In this document: piece by piece, positions 14,124 to 27,302 of the stretch
Layout: the number at the start of each line of letters is the position of its first letter
How positions within the stretch are numbered: position 1 is the stretch's first letter
Assembly: GCF_012396015.1 (NCBI RefSeq)
Contig: NZ_JAAXOQ010000002.1
Location: 62,001-126,000 of the forward strand
DNA: 64,000 nt
Direction: 5' to 3'
From: Tsukamurella spumae
Lineage (GTDB): Bacteria; Actinomycetota; Actinomycetes; Mycobacteriales; Mycobacteriaceae
Notes under the pieces: generated by a model
Database searches by the model: none
Told to the model about the DNA's origin: nothing
What the model saw: only the letters and a program-made list of their open reading frames with translations
Made by a program: the position numbers and the translations under genes

Positions 14124-14627
14124 TCAGTGCGCGTCGGAACCGGCCGTCTCGGCGCGGGCCACGGAGCGAGCGATCTCCTCCTCGGCCTCCTTCTTGCCCA
14201 CCCAGGTCGAGCCCTTGACGAACTTGCCGGGCTCGAGGTCCTTGTAGTGCACGAAGAAGTGCTCGATGGCGTCCAGCTCGAACTTGTCGATATCGCCGAT
14301 GTCCTGCACGGAATCCCAGCGGGGATCGCCGGCGGGCACGACGAGGACCTTGTCGTCGCCGCCCTTCTCGTCCTCCATCTTGAACATGCCGATGGCGCGG
14401 CAGTCCACGAGCGCCCCGGGAACCACCGACTCCTGCAGCAGGACCAGAGCGTCCAGCGGATCGCCGTCCTCGCCGAGGGTGTCCTCGATGTAGCCGTAGT
14501 CGGTGGGGTAGCCGAACGCCGTGTAGAGGTAGCGGTCCAGTTTGAGGCGACCCGTCTTGTGGTCCACCTCGTACTTGTTCCGCGAGCCCTTCGCGATCTC
14601 GACGGTGACCTCGAATTCCACGCTCAT
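14124..14627 (-). CDS. ppa: Inorganic pyrophosphatase
   Basis: A 167-residue family I soluble pyrophosphatase, hydrolysing PPi released by biosynthesis. The active-site regions are all there: [38 protein letters not shown] with its metal-binding aspartates, and [12 protein letters not shown]. Length matches bacterial hexameric enzymes. It is monocistronic and divergent from dacB, as in other Mycobacteriales. Confidence 0.96.
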   Translation of the reverse strand: MSVEFEVTVEIAKGSRNKYEVDHKTGRLKLDRYLYTAFGYPTDYGYIEDTLGEDGDPLDALVLLQESVVPGALVDCRAIGMFKMEDEKGGDDKVLVVPAGDPRWDSVQDIGDIDKFELDAIEHFFVHYKDLEPGKFVKGSTWVGKKEAEEEIARSVARAETAGSDAH

Positions 14628-14697
14628 TGTTTCCCTTCGCTGCGCTCAACCATGCACGCTGAGGATACCTGTGTCGGGATGCCGTTAGGCTGGTACG

Positions 14698-16068
14698 GTG
14701 CGACGCTCGCGGATCCGACGAACCCTCACACGCCTCGCGGTCACCGTGATCGTGTTGGCGCTCGTCGTCGTCGGCACCGTCGCCGCCGCTCTCGGGTGGG
14801 GCGTCTACCGGGACCGGCAGGACCTCTCCGCGCACGTTCCGCCCCGCCCCGCGGAGGTCGCCTACAGCCCCGCGATCGGTGCCGTGACGGCAACGAATCA
14901 GCCCAGCCCGGCCGGCGTGACCGCGCAGATCGCCGCCGCCCTGCGCAACCCGGACCTGGGCGACCTGACCGGCGTGATCGCCGACGCCGCCACGGGGACG
15001 GTGCTCTGGCAGCGCGACGCGGCCCGGCCCCGCACCCCGGCCTCCACCACCAAAGTGCTCACCGCGGCCGCCGCTCTGCTCACCCTGCCCGCCGACAAGC
15101 GGATCACCACCACGGTCGTCACCGGTTCGGCCCCGGGTGAGGCGGTCCTCGTCGGCGCGGGCGATCCGACCCTGCGCTCCGGCACGGCGTCGATCTTCAC
15201 CGACGCACCCTCGATCGAGGACCTGGCCGCGCAGGTCCGCCGGTCCGGCACGGCGATCACCCGCGTGGTGGTCGACACCTCCCTGTTCACCGGCACCGAC
15301 TTCGGTCGCGGCTGGGACCGCGCCGATATCGGCGGCGGCGATGTCACGCCCCTCCAGTCGCTCATCATGGACTCGGGTCGCATCCGGCCCGGCGAGGACT
15401 ACTCCCCGCGCGTGCCCGATCCCGCCCTCGCCGCGGGCCGCGCGCTGGCGTCCGCGCTGGACCTGCCGCCCACGGCAGTCTCCGCGGGCACGGCGCCGCG
15501 GGGCGGCACTCGGCTCGCGGCAGTGCAGAGCGCGCCGCTGAGCGTCCGCCTGCACGACGCTCTGGTGCACTCGGACAACGTCCTCGCCGAGAGCATCGGG
15601 CGCGAGGTCGCCGCCGCGGCGGGGCAGCCCCTGTCCTTCGACGGCTCCACTCGCGCCGTCATCGACACGCTCCGCAACGCGGGATTCGACATGACCGGTG
15701 TGGAGCTCTCCGACGTCGACGGACTGTCCACCCTCAACCGCATCCCCGCCCGAGTGCTCGACGGGATCGTCACCGCCGCGGCCGGCACCGGCAAACCGCA
15801 GCTGCGTCCGCTGCTCGACCTGCTGCCCGTCGCCGGGGCCACCGGCACCCTCGCCGACCGGTACGTCACCGTCAACCGTCCGGGCGCGGGGTACGTGCGC
15901 GCCAAGACCGGAAGCCTCTCGGGCGTCTCCACGCTCGCCGGGTACGTGGCGACGCGCGACGGCGCCGTCCTGACCTTCACGCTGATGTCCTCCGGGACGC
16001 CGGTCGACGTGGCCCGTCCGGCCATGGACGCCGTGACCGCCGCGCTGCGCGGCTGCGGGTGCCGCTGA
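14698..16068 (+). CDS. dacB: D-alanyl-D-alanine carboxypeptidase, PBP4/DacB type
   Basis: A 456-residue penicillin-binding protein (peptidase S13) that trims or cuts peptidoglycan stem peptides outside the membrane. An N-terminal membrane anchor spans about residues 12-35. The catalytic triad motifs are STTK (nucleophile Ser116), SDN (292-294) and KTG (403-405). The insertion domain between the first two is typical of class C PBPs. The GTG start lies 6 nt after a TAGGCT -10 box (14686-14691), so the mRNA is probably leaderless. It heads the conserved dacB - Zn-protease - tilS - hpt operon. Confidence 0.93.
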   Translation: MRRSRIRRTLTRLAVTVIVLALVVVGTVAAALGWGVYRDRQDLSAHVPPRPAEVAYSPAIGAVTATNQPSPAGVTAQIAAALRNPDLGDLTGVIADAATGTVLWQRDAARPRTPASTTKVLTAAAALLTLPADKRITTTVVTGSAPGEAVLVGAGDPTLRSGTASIFTDAPSIEDLAAQVRRSGTAITRVVVDTSLFTGTDFGRGWDRADIGGGDVTPLQSLIMDSGRIRPGEDYSPRVPDPALAAGRALASALDLPPTAVSAGTAPRGGTRLAAVQSAPLSVRLHDALVHSDNVLAESIGREVAAAAGQPLSFDGSTRAVIDTLRNAGFDMTGVELSDVDGLSTLNRIPARVLDGIVTAAAGTGKPQLRPLLDLLPVAGATGTLADRYVTVNRPGAGYVRAKTGSLSGVSTLAGYVATRDGAVLTFTLMSSGTPVDVARPAMDAVTAALRGCGCR

Positions 16069-16073
16069 TCGCC

Positions 16074-17105
16074 ATGGGGAGGTCGACCGAGCCGCGCGCG
16101 CAGGTGGACTGGACCCTCGCGGCCGCGGCCGGTCGGCGGGTCGTTCGCGTCCTCGGCGACGGCCCCGCGACCACGGCGTACACCCGCGATCGCGCGTCCG
16201 CGCAGCTGCTCGACTTCGCCGCGGTGGCGGAGGAGCACGTCCGCGCCGTCACGGGCCTGGTGGTGCCCGGCGCGATCCCGCCGGCGCGGACCGTGGACCG
16301 GAAGCAGTGGGTCTCGGCGGCGGCGCGATCGATGGAGGCGCTCATCGACCCCGAGGACGGGCGGCACCCCGGCCTCGCGGCCCGGCTGGCCGGCGTTCAG
16401 GCCGGGGCGATGCTCGGCATGGTCTCCGGTTCCGTCCTGGGACAGTACGACCCGTTCGGTGTTCCGGGCGGCGAGCTGCTGCTCGTCGTGCCGAACGTGC
16501 TCGCCGTCGAGCGCGCGCTCCGACTGGACGCCGACGACTTCCGGATGTGGGTGTGCCTGCACGAGGTCACCCATCGCGTGCAGTTCGGCGCCAACCCGTG
16601 GCTGCGGGACTACATGCGGGACAACGTCTCCGCGCTCGCCGGCGGCTCGGGCACGGGCACCGTCGGCGATCTTCTGGAGCGGACGACGCGTGCGCTGTCC
16701 GGTGGGGTGCGGCACACCGGGATCATCGGCGTGCTCGAGATCGCCGCGCCCGCGGAACAGTTCGCGGCCATCGAGCGCCTCCTCATGCTGGGCACCCTGC
16801 TCGAGGGCCACGCCGACCACGTCATGGACGCCGCCGGGCCCTCGGTGATCCCGACCGTGGCGACCATCCGCGCCGCCTTCGACCGGAGGCGGGCGGCACC
16901 GTCGAACCCCCTGCAGCGACTGCTCCGGGTCCTGCTGGGGATGGACGCCAAGATCGCGCAGTACGTGCGCGGCAAGAAGTTCGTCGACGCGGTGGTCGCC
17001 GACGTGGGCATGCAGCGGTTCAACCGGGTGTGGACCGGGCCCGAGACGCTGCCGCTGCCCGACGAGCTCGACGATCCACGACGCTGGATCGACCGGGTCC
17101 TGTGA
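16074..17105 (+). CDS. Zincin-like metalloprotease family protein (DUF2342)
   Basis: A 343-residue conserved actinobacterial protein of the Zincin_2/DUF2342 family, often named a coenzyme-F420-associated protein although its substrate is unknown. The zinc motif HEVTH (His163) is followed by [11 protein letters not shown], supplying the third ligand. I start at the ATG at 16074, which clears the dacB stop; an in-frame GTG at 16059 would add five residues inside dacB. Neither has a clear ribosome binding site. It is coupled to tilS by a GTGA overlap. M. tuberculosis Rv3626c is the syntenic gene. Confidence 0.85.
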   Translation: MGRSTEPRAQVDWTLAAAAGRRVVRVLGDGPATTAYTRDRASAQLLDFAAVAEEHVRAVTGLVVPGAIPPARTVDRKQWVSAAARSMEALIDPEDGRHPGLAARLAGVQAGAMLGMVSGSVLGQYDPFGVPGGELLLVVPNVLAVERALRLDADDFRMWVCLHEVTHRVQFGANPWLRDYMRDNVSALAGGSGTGTVGDLLERTTRALSGGVRHTGIIGVLEIAAPAEQFAAIERLLMLGTLLEGHADHVMDAAGPSVIPTVATIRAAFDRRRAAPSNPLQRLLRVLLGMDAKIAQYVRGKKFVDAVVADVGMQRFNRVWTGPETLPLPDELDDPRRWIDRVL

Positions 17106-18040
17106 ACCGCCCGGGGCCGGCGGCGCTGCGCGTGCGGCAGGCGGTCCGGGCCTGGCACGCCGCCCACGGATCCGGCCCGACGGTGGCCGTGGCCCTGTCC
17201 GGCGGCGCGGACTCGCTCGCCCTCCTGACCGGGGTGCTGGCCGAGGGGCTGGACGTCGTCGCCCTCGTCGTCGATCACGGACTGCAGGACGGGTCCGCCG
17301 AGGTCGCGGGCCGGACGGCGACGCTGGCCCGGGAACTGGGGGCGCGGGGCGCGGAGGTCCTGACCGTCACCGTCGACGGTGCCGGTGGGCCCGAGGCGGC
17401 CGCGCGGGACGCGCGCTACGCGGCCCTGGACGCCGCGCGCGGCGGGGCCCCCGTGCTGCTCGGGCACACCCTCGACGACCAGGCCGAGACGGTGCTGCTG
17501 GGCCTCGGACGGGGCAGCGGCGCGCGCTCGCTCGCAGGCATGGCCCCGTGGGCGCGGCCGTACGGGCGGCCGCTGCTGGGCGTGCGCCGCGCCGACACCC
17601 GCGCGGCGTGCGCCGAGCTCGGGATCGCGCCCTGGGACGACCCGCACAACCTCGACCCCCGGTTCGCGCGCGTGCGGATCCGGACCGAGGCGCTGCCCCT
17701 TCTGGAGGAGATCCTCGGCGGGGGAGTGGCGGAGGCCCTCGCCCGCACCGCGTCGTCCCTGCGGGCGGACAACGAGGCGCTCGACGGGCTGGCGCCGGCA
17801 CTGTCGGGGGTGGAGGCGCGGGTCGACGACCTGGCGGGACTTCCTGCGGCCCTGCGGATCCGGGCCCTCCGGGCCTGGCTCGGCGGTCGCGGCGCGCGAG
17901 CGCTGACAGGCGCGCACCTGGCCGCCGTCGACGCGTTGGTGACCGACTGGCACGGGCAGGGGCCGACGGCGATCCCCGGCGGAAGTCCGGGGCGGCGGCT
18001 GCAGGTCTCCCGGGCAGGTGGCATCCTGAGGGTGTGGTGA
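17102..18040 (+). CDS. tilS: tRNA(Ile)-lysidine synthase
   Basis: A 312-residue PP-loop ATPase that converts C34 of tRNAIle2 to lysidine, switching its decoding from AUG to AUA. The P-loop is SGGADS at residues 33-38. [28 protein letters not shown] and the [15 protein letters not shown] segment are characteristic. The protein is the short actinobacterial form with a reduced C-terminal domain. It starts with GTG overlapping the previous stop and overlaps hpt by the same GTGA arrangement. Confidence 0.95.
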   Translation: MNRPGPAALRVRQAVRAWHAAHGSGPTVAVALSGGADSLALLTGVLAEGLDVVALVVDHGLQDGSAEVAGRTATLARELGARGAEVLTVTVDGAGGPEAAARDARYAALDAARGGAPVLLGHTLDDQAETVLLGLGRGSGARSLAGMAPWARPYGRPLLGVRRADTRAACAELGIAPWDDPHNLDPRFARVRIRTEALPLLEEILGGGVAEALARTASSLRADNEALDGLAPALSGVEARVDDLAGLPAALRIRALRAWLGGRGARALTGAHLAAVDALVTDWHGQGPTAIPGGSPGRRLQVSRAGGILRVW

Positions 18041-18609
18041 ACGGTACGAGTGACTTGTACGCGGGAGACATCGCCTCGGTGGTGCTGACCGAGGATCAGA
18101 TCAGGGAACGGACGGCCGAGCTCGCCGCCGAGATCGCGGAGCAGTACCGCGATCGGGAGGGCGACTCCGACCTCCTGCTGATCACGGTGCTCAAGGGCGC
18201 CGTGATGTTCGTGACCGACCTGGCGCGCGCGCTGCCGGTGCCGACCCAGCTCGAGTTCATGGCGGTGTCCAGCTACGGCAGCTCGACCTCCAGCTCCGGC
18301 GTGGTGCGGATCCTCAAGGACCTCGACCGCGACATCGCGGGCCGCGACGTGCTCATCGTCGAGGACATCATCGACTCCGGCCTCACGCTGAGCTGGCTGC
18401 TGCGCAACCTCGCGACCCGGCAGCCCCGTTCGCTCGAGGTGGTCACGCTGCTGCGCAAGCCCGACGCCGTGCGCGTCGACGTGGACGTCAAGTGGGTCGG
18501 CTTCGACATCCCCAACGAGTTCGTCGTCGGGTACGGCCTGGACTACGCCGAGCGCTACCGCGACCTTCCCTATATCGGCGTCCTCGAGCCGAAGGTGTAC
18601 AGCGAATGA
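18037..18609 (+). CDS. hpt: Hypoxanthine phosphoribosyltransferase
   Basis: A 190-residue purine-salvage enzyme that makes IMP/GMP from hypoxanthine or guanine and PRPP. The PRPP-binding motif is [13 protein letters not shown], preceded by the flexible-loop region [11 protein letters not shown] and by LKGAVMF; the base-contacting end is [17 protein letters not shown]. Two GTGs in a row (18034 and 18037) could start it; I take the second because it gives the GTGA overlap with tilS. The next gene starts inside its stop codon. Confidence 0.95.
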   Translation: MNGTSDLYAGDIASVVLTEDQIRERTAELAAEIAEQYRDREGDSDLLLITVLKGAVMFVTDLARALPVPTQLEFMAVSSYGSSTSSSGVVRILKDLDRDIAGRDVLIVEDIIDSGLTLSWLLRNLATRQPRSLEVVTLLRKPDAVRVDVDVKWVGFDIPNEFVVGYGLDYAERYRDLPYIGVLEPKVYSE

Positions 18610-19916
18610 CCTTGATCAGCGCCGCCGCCACCGCGGAGCGGGTGCGCACGGGACAACTCACCGCAGTCGCCGCCACCCGTGAGGCGCTGGCGCGCATCGG
18701 CGACGACGAGGTGAACGGCTGGCGCGTGCTGCGCCCCGAGGAGGCCCTCGCCGAGGCCGCCGCCATCGACGCCCGCGCGGACCGCTACTCGCTCCCGCTG
18801 GCCGGCGTGCCCATCGCGATCAAGGACAACATCGCCGTGTCCGGATACCGCACGCTCGACGGTGTGTCGGAGGCCTGCGGCGCGGGCCTGCCGATCGAGT
18901 CGGCCGACCACCCCGTCGTGAAGCGCCTGCGCGCCGCCGGCGCCGTCGTGGTCGGGTTGACCCGGGCGCCGGAGCTGTGTCTCTGGGCGATGACCGACGA
19001 TGCGCGCGCGGTCGTGGGCAATCCGCACCGCCCGGGCCGCACGCCGGGCGGCAGCTCCGGTGGCAGCGCCGCCGTCGTGGCCGCGGGCCACGTCGCGCTG
19101 GCGCACGGCAACGACGGGCTCGGCTCCCTGCGTGGGCCGGCCGCGTGCACGGGCACCGTCGCGATCAAGCCCGGGCGCGGCGTGGTGCCGGCCCAGCTCG
19201 GCCCCAGCAACTGGTTCGGCATGGCCGAGAACGGTCCGATGACGCGGACCGTCGAGGACGCGGCGCTGGGACTGTCCGTGCTCGCCGACCGTCCCGAGCT
19301 CGCCGTCGTGGGCGACGGTGCCGGTCTGCGCGTGGGGCTGGGCCTCAACCGACCGTCGCCCGCGACCTTCACCTCCCGCGCGATCCGCGCCACCGTCCGC
19401 GATGCGGCGGGCCGGTTGTCGGCGCGCGGCCACTCGGTGCACGAGGTCCGGGTGCCGTACCCGGTATCGCCGATGGCGCTGCTCACGCGGTGGGTGGCCG
19501 CGGCCGCGGTCGATGCGGAAGACATCGTCGCGCGCGGCGCGGACCCGCTTCTGCTGCAGGCCCGTACCCGGCGCCACGCGGCCATCGGCCGGGCCGTGAA
19601 CCGACGGGGCCTCGTCCGACCCGCGGAGGTCGCGCGCATCGAATCCTCGCTCGAGCGGTTCTTCGCGGACCAGCGCCTCGACGTGCTCATGACGCCGGCC
19701 CTGGCCCGCAAGCCCGCCCGCGCGCGCCACTACAGCAACCTGCCGTGGGCCGCCAGTGTGATCCCGAGCCTGGCCTACGCGACCTACCCCAGCCTGTGGA
19801 ACCTCGTCGGCTGGCCCGCGATGACGGTGCCCTTCCAGGGCGAGGGCGTGCAGCTGATCGCCCGCCCCGGCGGCGAGGCGGATCTCCTGGCGCTGGCCGC
19901 CAAGATCGAGCAGTGA
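18606..19916 (+). CDS. Amidase signature family hydrolase
   Basis: A 436-residue amidase. The Ser-cisSer-Lys triad is visible as [11 protein letters not shown] (Lys) and [11 protein letters not shown] (the Gly/Ser-rich signature). It is coupled to hpt by an ATGA overlap and ends before a strong hairpin, so it closes the dacB operon. It lacks any sign of a GatB/GatC partner nearby, so I read it as a free amidase rather than GatA. The substrate, whether an amide, nitrile product or peptide, cannot be told. Confidence 0.88.
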   Translation: MTLISAAATAERVRTGQLTAVAATREALARIGDDEVNGWRVLRPEEALAEAAAIDARADRYSLPLAGVPIAIKDNIAVSGYRTLDGVSEACGAGLPIESADHPVVKRLRAAGAVVVGLTRAPELCLWAMTDDARAVVGNPHRPGRTPGGSSGGSAAVVAAGHVALAHGNDGLGSLRGPAACTGTVAIKPGRGVVPAQLGPSNWFGMAENGPMTRTVEDAALGLSVLADRPELAVVGDGAGLRVGLGLNRPSPATFTSRAIRATVRDAAGRLSARGHSVHEVRVPYPVSPMALLTRWVAAAAVDAEDIVARGADPLLLQARTRRHAAIGRAVNRRGLVRPAEVARIESSLERFFADQRLDVLMTPALARKPARARHYSNLPWAASVIPSLAYATYPSLWNLVGWPAMTVPFQGEGVQLIARPGGEADLLALAAKIEQ

Positions 19917-19919
19917 GCA

Positions 19920-19959
19920 GCGCCGCCGTCACCCGCTCCTGAGCGGGGGACGACGGCGC
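19920..19959. terminator. Terminator between the amidase gene and the DUF2628 gene
   Basis: A 19-nt stem with two mismatches (left arm 19920-19938, right arm 19941-19959) and a 2-nt loop, 3 bases after the amidase stop. The convergent gene ends 31 bases further on, so the hairpin can serve both strands. Confidence 0.75.
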
Positions 19960-19990
19960 GGCGCGGGGGACTCCCCGGGTGCGGATGCGG

Positions 19991-20563
19991 CTACGCCTTC
20001 TTACGGACCATCGGCATGCCCTCGAACGGGTTCCAGCTGGTGCTGCCCCGGGTGACGTGCAGGAAGTACGCCCAGTTGGCGGTCGTCGAGTAGATCACGC
20101 CCACCGCGGCGCCGAACGCACCGCTGGGGATCGTGATGCCGAGTGCGAACTCGATGATGCCGACGATGACGGAGAGCACCACGACGCCGCCGAGCAGGCT
20201 CAGGCCCTTGCGCCACGGTCCCTTGATCGCGTAGTAGATCGGGCCGAAGAAGAACGCGGGGCCGTTGAAACCGAGGCGGAAGCGCGTGCCGAAGGGGAGC
20301 GCCTTGAACGCGGCGGTCGCCTCGGGCGACGACGCTGGCTGGCCGTACCGCCCGAAGAACTCGAACCGGCTGCGCCACCGCTCGGGTACCGCGCCGTCGG
20401 GCCCGAAACCGGGCGTCGGGGCGGGCTGCTGCTGGCCCGGGAACTGCGGCTGCCCGGCGAAGGGCTGCTGCGCGCCGGGGTACGGCTGCTGCTGGCCCGG
20501 GTAGGGCTGCGCAGCGGCAGCGGGGTCGTGGGGGTGCTGGGGCGGGACACTGTTCTCGGTCAC
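19991..20563 (-). CDS. DUF2628 membrane protein with Pro/Gln-rich N terminus
   Basis: 190 residues. The first 65 or so are a Pro/Gln/Gly-rich repeat tract with units like PYPGQQQ, presumably cytoplasmic and disordered. Then comes the DUF2628 domain: [36 protein letters not shown] and two or three membrane helices, including [20 protein letters not shown]. The start is GTG at 20563. The gene is divergent from ftsH, whose own C-terminal tail has similar Q/P/G-rich repeats. Function is unknown. Confidence 0.8.
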   Translation of the reverse strand: MTENSVPPQHPHDPAAAAQPYPGQQQPYPGAQQPFAGQPQFPGQQQPAPTPGFGPDGAVPERWRSRFEFFGRYGQPASSPEATAAFKALPFGTRFRLGFNGPAFFFGPIYYAIKGPWRKGLSLLGGVVVLSVIVGIIEFALGITIPSGAFGAAVGVIYSTTANWAYFLHVTRGSTSWNPFEGMPMVRKKA

Positions 20564-20723
20564 CGCAGCAGCATAATCGGTGCGAAACGGACGTTGTTCG
20601 CTCTGGGCGCACCGACGCACCCGGCCCGATCCGGGCGGTGCACGGTAACCTGGGGAGTCGACCCTGCGCGGCTCTCCGCGCCGCCGGAAGAAGAAGGACT
20701 GACGAGCCGCGAGGCGAAGCCAT

Positions 20724-23146
<2,423 letters not shown>

Positions 23147-23147
<1 letters not shown>

Positions 23148-23737
23148 TGGGCGAGGGTGCCGCGATCGCCGCATTCGATCACGAGCGCGCGGTGGCGGCC
23201 GTCCGCGAACTGCTCATCGCCGTCGGCGAGGATCCGGAGCGGGAGGGCCTGATCAAGACCCCCGAGCGGGTCGCGCGGGCCTTCCAGGAGGTCTTCGGCG
23301 GGCTGCACGTCGATCCCGACGAGGTGCTCGACACCACCTTCGGCGAGGATCACGACGAGCTGGTGCTGGTCAAGGACATCCCGATGTACTCGACCTGCGA
23401 GCACCACCTGGTCTCCTTCCACGGCGTCGCTCACGTGGGGTACCTGCCCGGCGCGAGCGGCCGGGTCACGGGCCTGAGCAAGCTGGCCCGCGTGGTGGAC
23501 CTGTACGCCAAGCGGCCGCAGGTCCAGGAGCGGCTCACCGCGCAGATCGCCGACGCGTTGGTCCGCAAGCTCGATCCGCGCGGCGTCATCGTCGTCATCG
23601 AGGCCGAGCACCTGTGCATGGCCATGCGCGGCATCCGCAAGCCCGGCGCCAGTACCACCACCTCGGCGGTGCGCGGCGCGTTCAAGGACAGTGCGACCTC
23701 GCGCGCCGAGGCGCTCGAGCTGATCCTGCGCCGGTGA
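23147..23737 (+). CDS. folE: GTP cyclohydrolase I
   Basis: A 196-residue enzyme that opens GTP to dihydroneopterin triphosphate, the first folate step. The zinc ligands lie in [13 protein letters not shown] and [20 protein letters not shown] and the C-terminal TSAVRGAF segment complete the active site. The ATG overlaps the ftsH stop. It is followed by folP, folB and folK in pathway order, all coupled, and the set matches M. tuberculosis Rv3609c-Rv3606c. Confidence 0.97.
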
Positions 23738-24603
23738 GCGGGAGCAGCGCCCCGCAGACGCTCATCATGGGCGTCGTCAACGTCACGGCCGATTCGTTCT
23801 CCGACGGTGGCCGTTACCTCGACCCGGAGGCCGCTGTCGCGCGGGCACGGGAGCTCGTCGCCGACGGTGCCGCGATCGTGGACGTGGGCGGCGAGTCGAC
23901 GCGCCCCGGCGCGCACCGCGTGCCCGCCGAGCTGGAGCGCGACCGGGTGGTGCCGGTGATCTCCGCGCTCGCCGCCGAGGGCATCGCGGTCTCCGTGGAC
24001 ACGATGCGCGCGTCCGTCGCCGCCGCAGCGCTCGAAGCGGGCGCCGCGATCGTCAACGACGTGTCCGGCGGGCGCGCCGACCCGGACATGACGCGCGTGG
24101 TCGCGGACTCCGCGGCGCCGTGGATCCTCATGCACTGGCGGCCGTCCCCGGGCGCTCCCGGGCCGATCTGGACCGGGATCCATCACGAGATCACCGAGTA
24201 CGACGACGTGGTCACCGAGGTGCGCGACGAGCTGCTGCACCAGGCCGATGCGGCCGTCGCCGCGGGGATCGCGCCCGCGCGGATCGTGCTGGATCCGGGC
24301 CTGGGCTTCGCCAAGAACGCCGCCCACAACTGGGCGCTGCTGCGCGGGCTCCCGGCACTGCAGGACACGGGCTTCCGGATCCTCGTGGGCGCGTCCCGCA
24401 AGCGCTTCCTCGGCGAGCTGCTCGGCGGCCGCGAGCCCGCCGGCCGCGAGGTGGCCACCGCCGCGGTCTCCGCGCTCGCGGCGCAGGCCGGGGTGTGGGG
24501 CGTGCGGGTGCACGACGTGCGTTCGACGGCGGACGCGATCGCCGTCGCGCAGGCCTGGCGGAGGGGCGGAGCCCCGACCATGACGCAGAAGGGTGGCCTC
24601 TAG
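23734..24603 (+). CDS. folP: Dihydropteroate synthase
   Basis: A 289-residue TIM-barrel enzyme joining p-aminobenzoate to the pterin pyrophosphate; the target of sulfonamides. Signatures are [33 protein letters not shown] (here VNDVSGG) and [10 protein letters not shown], and the end-loop GASRKRF. The GTG start overlaps the folE stop (GTGA). Only this copy is in the window; whether a second folP2 exists elsewhere is not visible. Confidence 0.96.
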   Translation: MSGSSAPQTLIMGVVNVTADSFSDGGRYLDPEAAVARARELVADGAAIVDVGGESTRPGAHRVPAELERDRVVPVISALAAEGIAVSVDTMRASVAAAALEAGAAIVNDVSGGRADPDMTRVVADSAAPWILMHWRPSPGAPGPIWTGIHHEITEYDDVVTEVRDELLHQADAAVAAGIAPARIVLDPGLGFAKNAAHNWALLRGLPALQDTGFRILVGASRKRFLGELLGGREPAGREVATAAVSALAAQAGVWGVRVHDVRSTADAIAVAQAWRRGGAPTMTQKGGL

Positions 24604-24605
24604 AG

Positions 24606-24989
24606 ATGGCCGATCGGATCGAGCTGACCGGCCTGCGCGTGCGCGGCCACCACGGCGTCTTCGACCACGAGCGCCGCGACGGGCAGGAGTTCGTCGTCGA
24701 CCTCGTGCTGTGGGTCGACTCGCGGCCCGCGGCCGCATCGGACGACCTGAACGACACCGTCGACTACGGCGCCCTCGCGCAGCGCGCCCACGACATCGTC
24801 GCGGGGGAGCCGCGCAACCTGATCGAGACCGTCGCGGCCGAGATCGCCGACGACATCGCCGCCGACGAGAAGGTCTACGCCGTCGAGGTGACGGTGCACA
24901 AACCCTCGGCGCCCATCCCGTTGTCGTTCGCGGACGTGGCCGTGATCGCGCGGCGGTCCCGCTCCGGCGCGCGGAGCGTGCCGCAGTGA
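24606..24989 (+). CDS. folB: Dihydroneopterin aldolase
   Basis: A 127-residue tunnelling-fold enzyme that splits dihydroneopterin to 6-hydroxymethyl-dihydropterin and glycolaldehyde. [15 protein letters not shown] carries the conserved GxHGxxxxE-type motif, and [12 protein letters not shown] carries the catalytic-lysine segment. It starts 2 bases after the folP stop and overlaps folK (GTGA). Confidence 0.95.
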   Translation: MADRIELTGLRVRGHHGVFDHERRDGQEFVVDLVLWVDSRPAAASDDLNDTVDYGALAQRAHDIVAGEPRNLIETVAAEIADDIAADEKVYAVEVTVHKPSAPIPLSFADVAVIARRSRSGARSVPQ

Positions 24990-25474
24990 GCCGGGCCGTG
25001 CTGTCGATCGGCGCCAACCTCGGCGACGCCGCCGGCACCGTGCGCGCCGCGATCGACGCCCTCGGCCCCGCGCTGGTGCGCGCATCGGCACTGTTCCGCA
25101 CGCCCCCCTGGGGCGGGGTGGACCAGGACGACTTCGTCAATGCGACGGTGCTCGTCGACGATCCGGCGCGCGACGCCGACGGCTGGCTCGCGTTCGCGCG
25201 CGAGCAGGAGGCCGCGGCCGACCGGGTGCGCGAGGTCCGCTGGGGCCCCCGCACCCTCGACGTCGACGTCGTCGCCGTCTGGGAGTCCGACGACGCCGTG
25301 CTCTCCGGTGATCCCGAGCTCACGCTGCCGCACCCGCGCGCGCACCTGCGGGCGTTCGTGCTGGTGCCGTGGCTCGATGCCGACCCGGCCGCGGTGCTGC
25401 CGGGGCACGGCACCGTCGAGGCCCTGGTGCGATCCCTGCCCGCCGACGAGACCGCGGAGGTGACGCGGCTGTGA
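24986..25474 (+). CDS. folK: 6-hydroxymethyl-7,8-dihydropterin pyrophosphokinase
   Basis: A 162-residue kinase that pyrophosphorylates hydroxymethyl-dihydropterin ahead of Fol[37 protein letters not shown] and [13 protein letters not shown] are the expected substrate- and ATP-binding segments. It closes the pterin set and is itself coupled to the DUF3180 gene through a GTGA overlap. Confidence 0.95.
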   Translation: MSRAVLSIGANLGDAAGTVRAAIDALGPALVRASALFRTPPWGGVDQDDFVNATVLVDDPARDADGWLAFAREQEAAADRVREVRWGPRTLDVDVVAVWESDDAVLSGDPELTLPHPRAHLRAFVLVPWLDADPAAVLPGHGTVEALVRSLPADETAEVTRL

Positions 25475-25998
25475 GCGCACCGTCGAATCCGCCCGGGCGG
25501 GGGACCGGGGAGCCGAACGGGCCCACCGTGCGGTCCACCGGCTGGATCGAGCTGGCCGTGATCGTGATCGGCGTCGGGATCGGCGTCTACCTGCTGGCGG
25601 AGGCCTTCGTGCCGGTGATCCCGCTGTGGGCCGGCGCGCTGCTGTACGGCGTCGCCGCGGCGGACCTGTACATCGCCCAGTTGGTCCGCTCGCGCCTCGC
25701 CGACGGCCGGATCGGCATGGGGTCGGGGCGGATCCACCCGATCGCGGTCGCGCGATCGGTGGCATTGGCGAAGGCGTCGGCCTACCTCGGTTCCGTGGCG
25801 CTCGGCTTCTTCGGTGGCGTGCTGGTGTACCTGTACGGCTCCGGCGCCGAGCTCGGCGCCACCCACGCGGACCGGCCCGGGGCGTGGATCGGCGCGGCCG
25901 GCGCGCTCCTGCTCCTCGCCGCGGCGCTGTGGCTGGAACGGTGTTGCCGCACCCCGGACGATCCCGATGACCAGCCCGCCGACACATCGCCAGCCTGA
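25471..25998 (+). CDS. DUF3180 membrane protein
   Basis: A 175-residue protein with four predicted membrane helices, the first at about residues 26-44 (ELAVIVIGVGIGVYLL) and a pair separated by GRIHPIAVARSVALAKASAY, the family's conserved loop. It always seems to follow folK in Mycobacteriales (Rv3605c), but no function is known. It starts with GTG overlapping the folK stop, so it is the last member of the ftsH-folEPBK transcript. Confidence 0.88.
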   Translation: MSAPSNPPGRGTGEPNGPTVRSTGWIELAVIVIGVGIGVYLLAEAFVPVIPLWAGALLYGVAAADLYIAQLVRSRLADGRIGMGSGRIHPIAVARSVALAKASAYLGSVALGFFGGVLVYLYGSGAELGATHADRPGAWIGAAGALLLLAAALWLERCCRTPDDPDDQPADTSPA

Positions 25999-26034
25999 GA
26001 GGCTGACCCCGAAGTAAACGGTAAGGTCGCGATC

Positions 26035-27192
26035 ATGACGCAACCACCGATCCCGAGTTCACGGAAGCGTGTCGCCCGTCGATCGGGAGGCGCCGGTCAG
26101 TGGATGCTCGGCGTCGTGATCGCGCTGGCGGTGGTCGGTACCGGGATGTGGGTGTTCTCGGACAATCCCCGCTGGGGTCTGGTGTCTTTGATCCTGCTCA
26201 TCTGGGGACTCGTGATCGCGGCCTTCCTCATCGCGCGGTACGCGCGCGATCTGCGCGCCGCCGAGTCGAAGGAGAGCGGACTCAAGACCGTCTACGGCCT
26301 GCAGCTCGAGCGGGAGATCAGCGCCCGTCGCGAGTACGAGCTGCAGGTGGAGCGCGACATCCGCGCGGAGGTCTCCGGCGAGGCGAACGAGGAGCTGACC
26401 GCACTCAAGGCCGAGGTGCTCGCGCTGCGCGCGAACCTCGAGGAGCTGCTCGGGCGTGACCTCGGTCCGTCCTACAGTGAGCTGTACGCCGCCGCCGAGC
26501 AGCGTGCGCTCGCCGCCCAGCAGGCCAAATCCGTCTTCGAGGACGACGACCGGTTCCGCGCCCAGCAGGACTTCGCGGGCGTCCCGGAGCCCTCGCCCGA
26601 GGTCGACGACTACTACGGCGCGAGTTCGGCCGGTGGATCGCGCGGGTTCGACGAGGACGTCACCGACGTGCCGGCCGTCGACCGGTCGCAGGAGGAGTCG
26701 CCGACGACGGTGTTCCACGTGGTCGCCGAGGAGGCGGAGCCGGCCCCCGCGCCGGCCGAGCCCGAGGTGCCGCCGGTCGACGTCGAGCACGTCGAGCACG
26801 TCGACCCCACGACGGACGAGCCCTTCGTCCCGCTCGCCCCGCAGTCCGGCTACCGCTCGCCCCTCCCGCCGCGCCCGTACACCCCGGATGCCCCGCCGCA
26901 GCAGGCGCCCGCGCAGGCCGCACCGCCCTATTCGCCGTTCCAGGCCTACCCGCCGCAGGCGCCGCAGCAGCAGTGGGCGGCCCCGCAGGCGCCGCCGGCC
27001 CCGCAGCCGGCGCAGGCCGCGCAGCCCGTCCCGGAGCAGCAGACGCCCCAGCAGCAGGCGCCGCAGCAGCAGGACTCGCACGAGCACGTCGCGGGCCAGC
27101 ACTCCTCCGGCAACACCGTCGCGGATCTGATCGCCCGGATGAACGCCGACACGGAGCGTTCCAGCGGCGGCCGTCGCCGCAGGCAGGACTGA
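26035..27192 (+). CDS. Rv3604c-like membrane protein with coiled coil and Pro/Gln tail (DUF6779)
   Basis: 385 residues. Two N-terminal transmembrane helices (about 22-41 and 46-68) are joined by SDNPRWGL, a short conserved loop. Residues 70-140 are charged and heptad-like ([34 protein letters not shown]), probably a coiled coil. The rest is disordered, rich in Pro, Gln and Glu, with a short conserved-looking end [12 protein letters not shown]. Synteny puts it at Rv3604c. A TAAGGT -10 box at 26022-26027, 7 nt before the ATG, indicates a leaderless mRNA and a new transcription unit after the folate operon. Function unknown; a cell-envelope or division role would be a guess. Confidence 0.8.
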   Translation: MTQPPIPSSRKRVARRSGGAGQWMLGVVIALAVVGTGMWVFSDNPRWGLVSLILLIWGLVIAAFLIARYARDLRAAESKESGLKTVYGLQLEREISARREYELQVERDIRAEVSGEANEELTALKAEVLALRANLEELLGRDLGPSYSELYAAAEQRALAAQQAKSVFEDDDRFRAQQDFAGVPEPSPEVDDYYGASSAGGSRGFDEDVTDVPAVDRSQEESPTTVFHVVAEEAEPAPAPAEPEVPPVDVEHVEHVDPTTDEPFVPLAPQSGYRSPLPPRPYTPDAPPQQAPAQAAPPYSPFQAYPPQAPQQQWAAPQAPPAPQPAQAAQPVPEQQTPQQQAPQQQDSHEHVAGQHSSGNTVADLIARMNADTERSSGGRRRRQD

Positions 27193-27213
27193 TGATCTAG
27201 CTCACATCGCGTT

Positions 27214-27233
27214 GCCCGCGCCTCGGCGCGGGC
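27214..27233 (+). terminator. Short GC hairpin after the DUF6779 gene
   Basis: An 8-bp perfect stem GCCCGCGC / GCGCGGGC with a CTCG loop, 21 bases after the stop codon. No T-run follows. It lies between this gene and the pantothenate operon. Confidence 0.5.
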
Positions 27234-27302
27234 ATAGCCTTCTGGTGACCGTCCGGTACCCGCGCCGCGGGACTGGAACGACCCCCTTGGAGGCGTACGC
27301 CC

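Noticed and set aside
16059-16073. GTG start of the Zn-protease inside dacB.
   Set aside because: In frame and possible, but the extra residues fall in the dacB coding end and add no conserved sequence; the ATG at 16074 was preferred.
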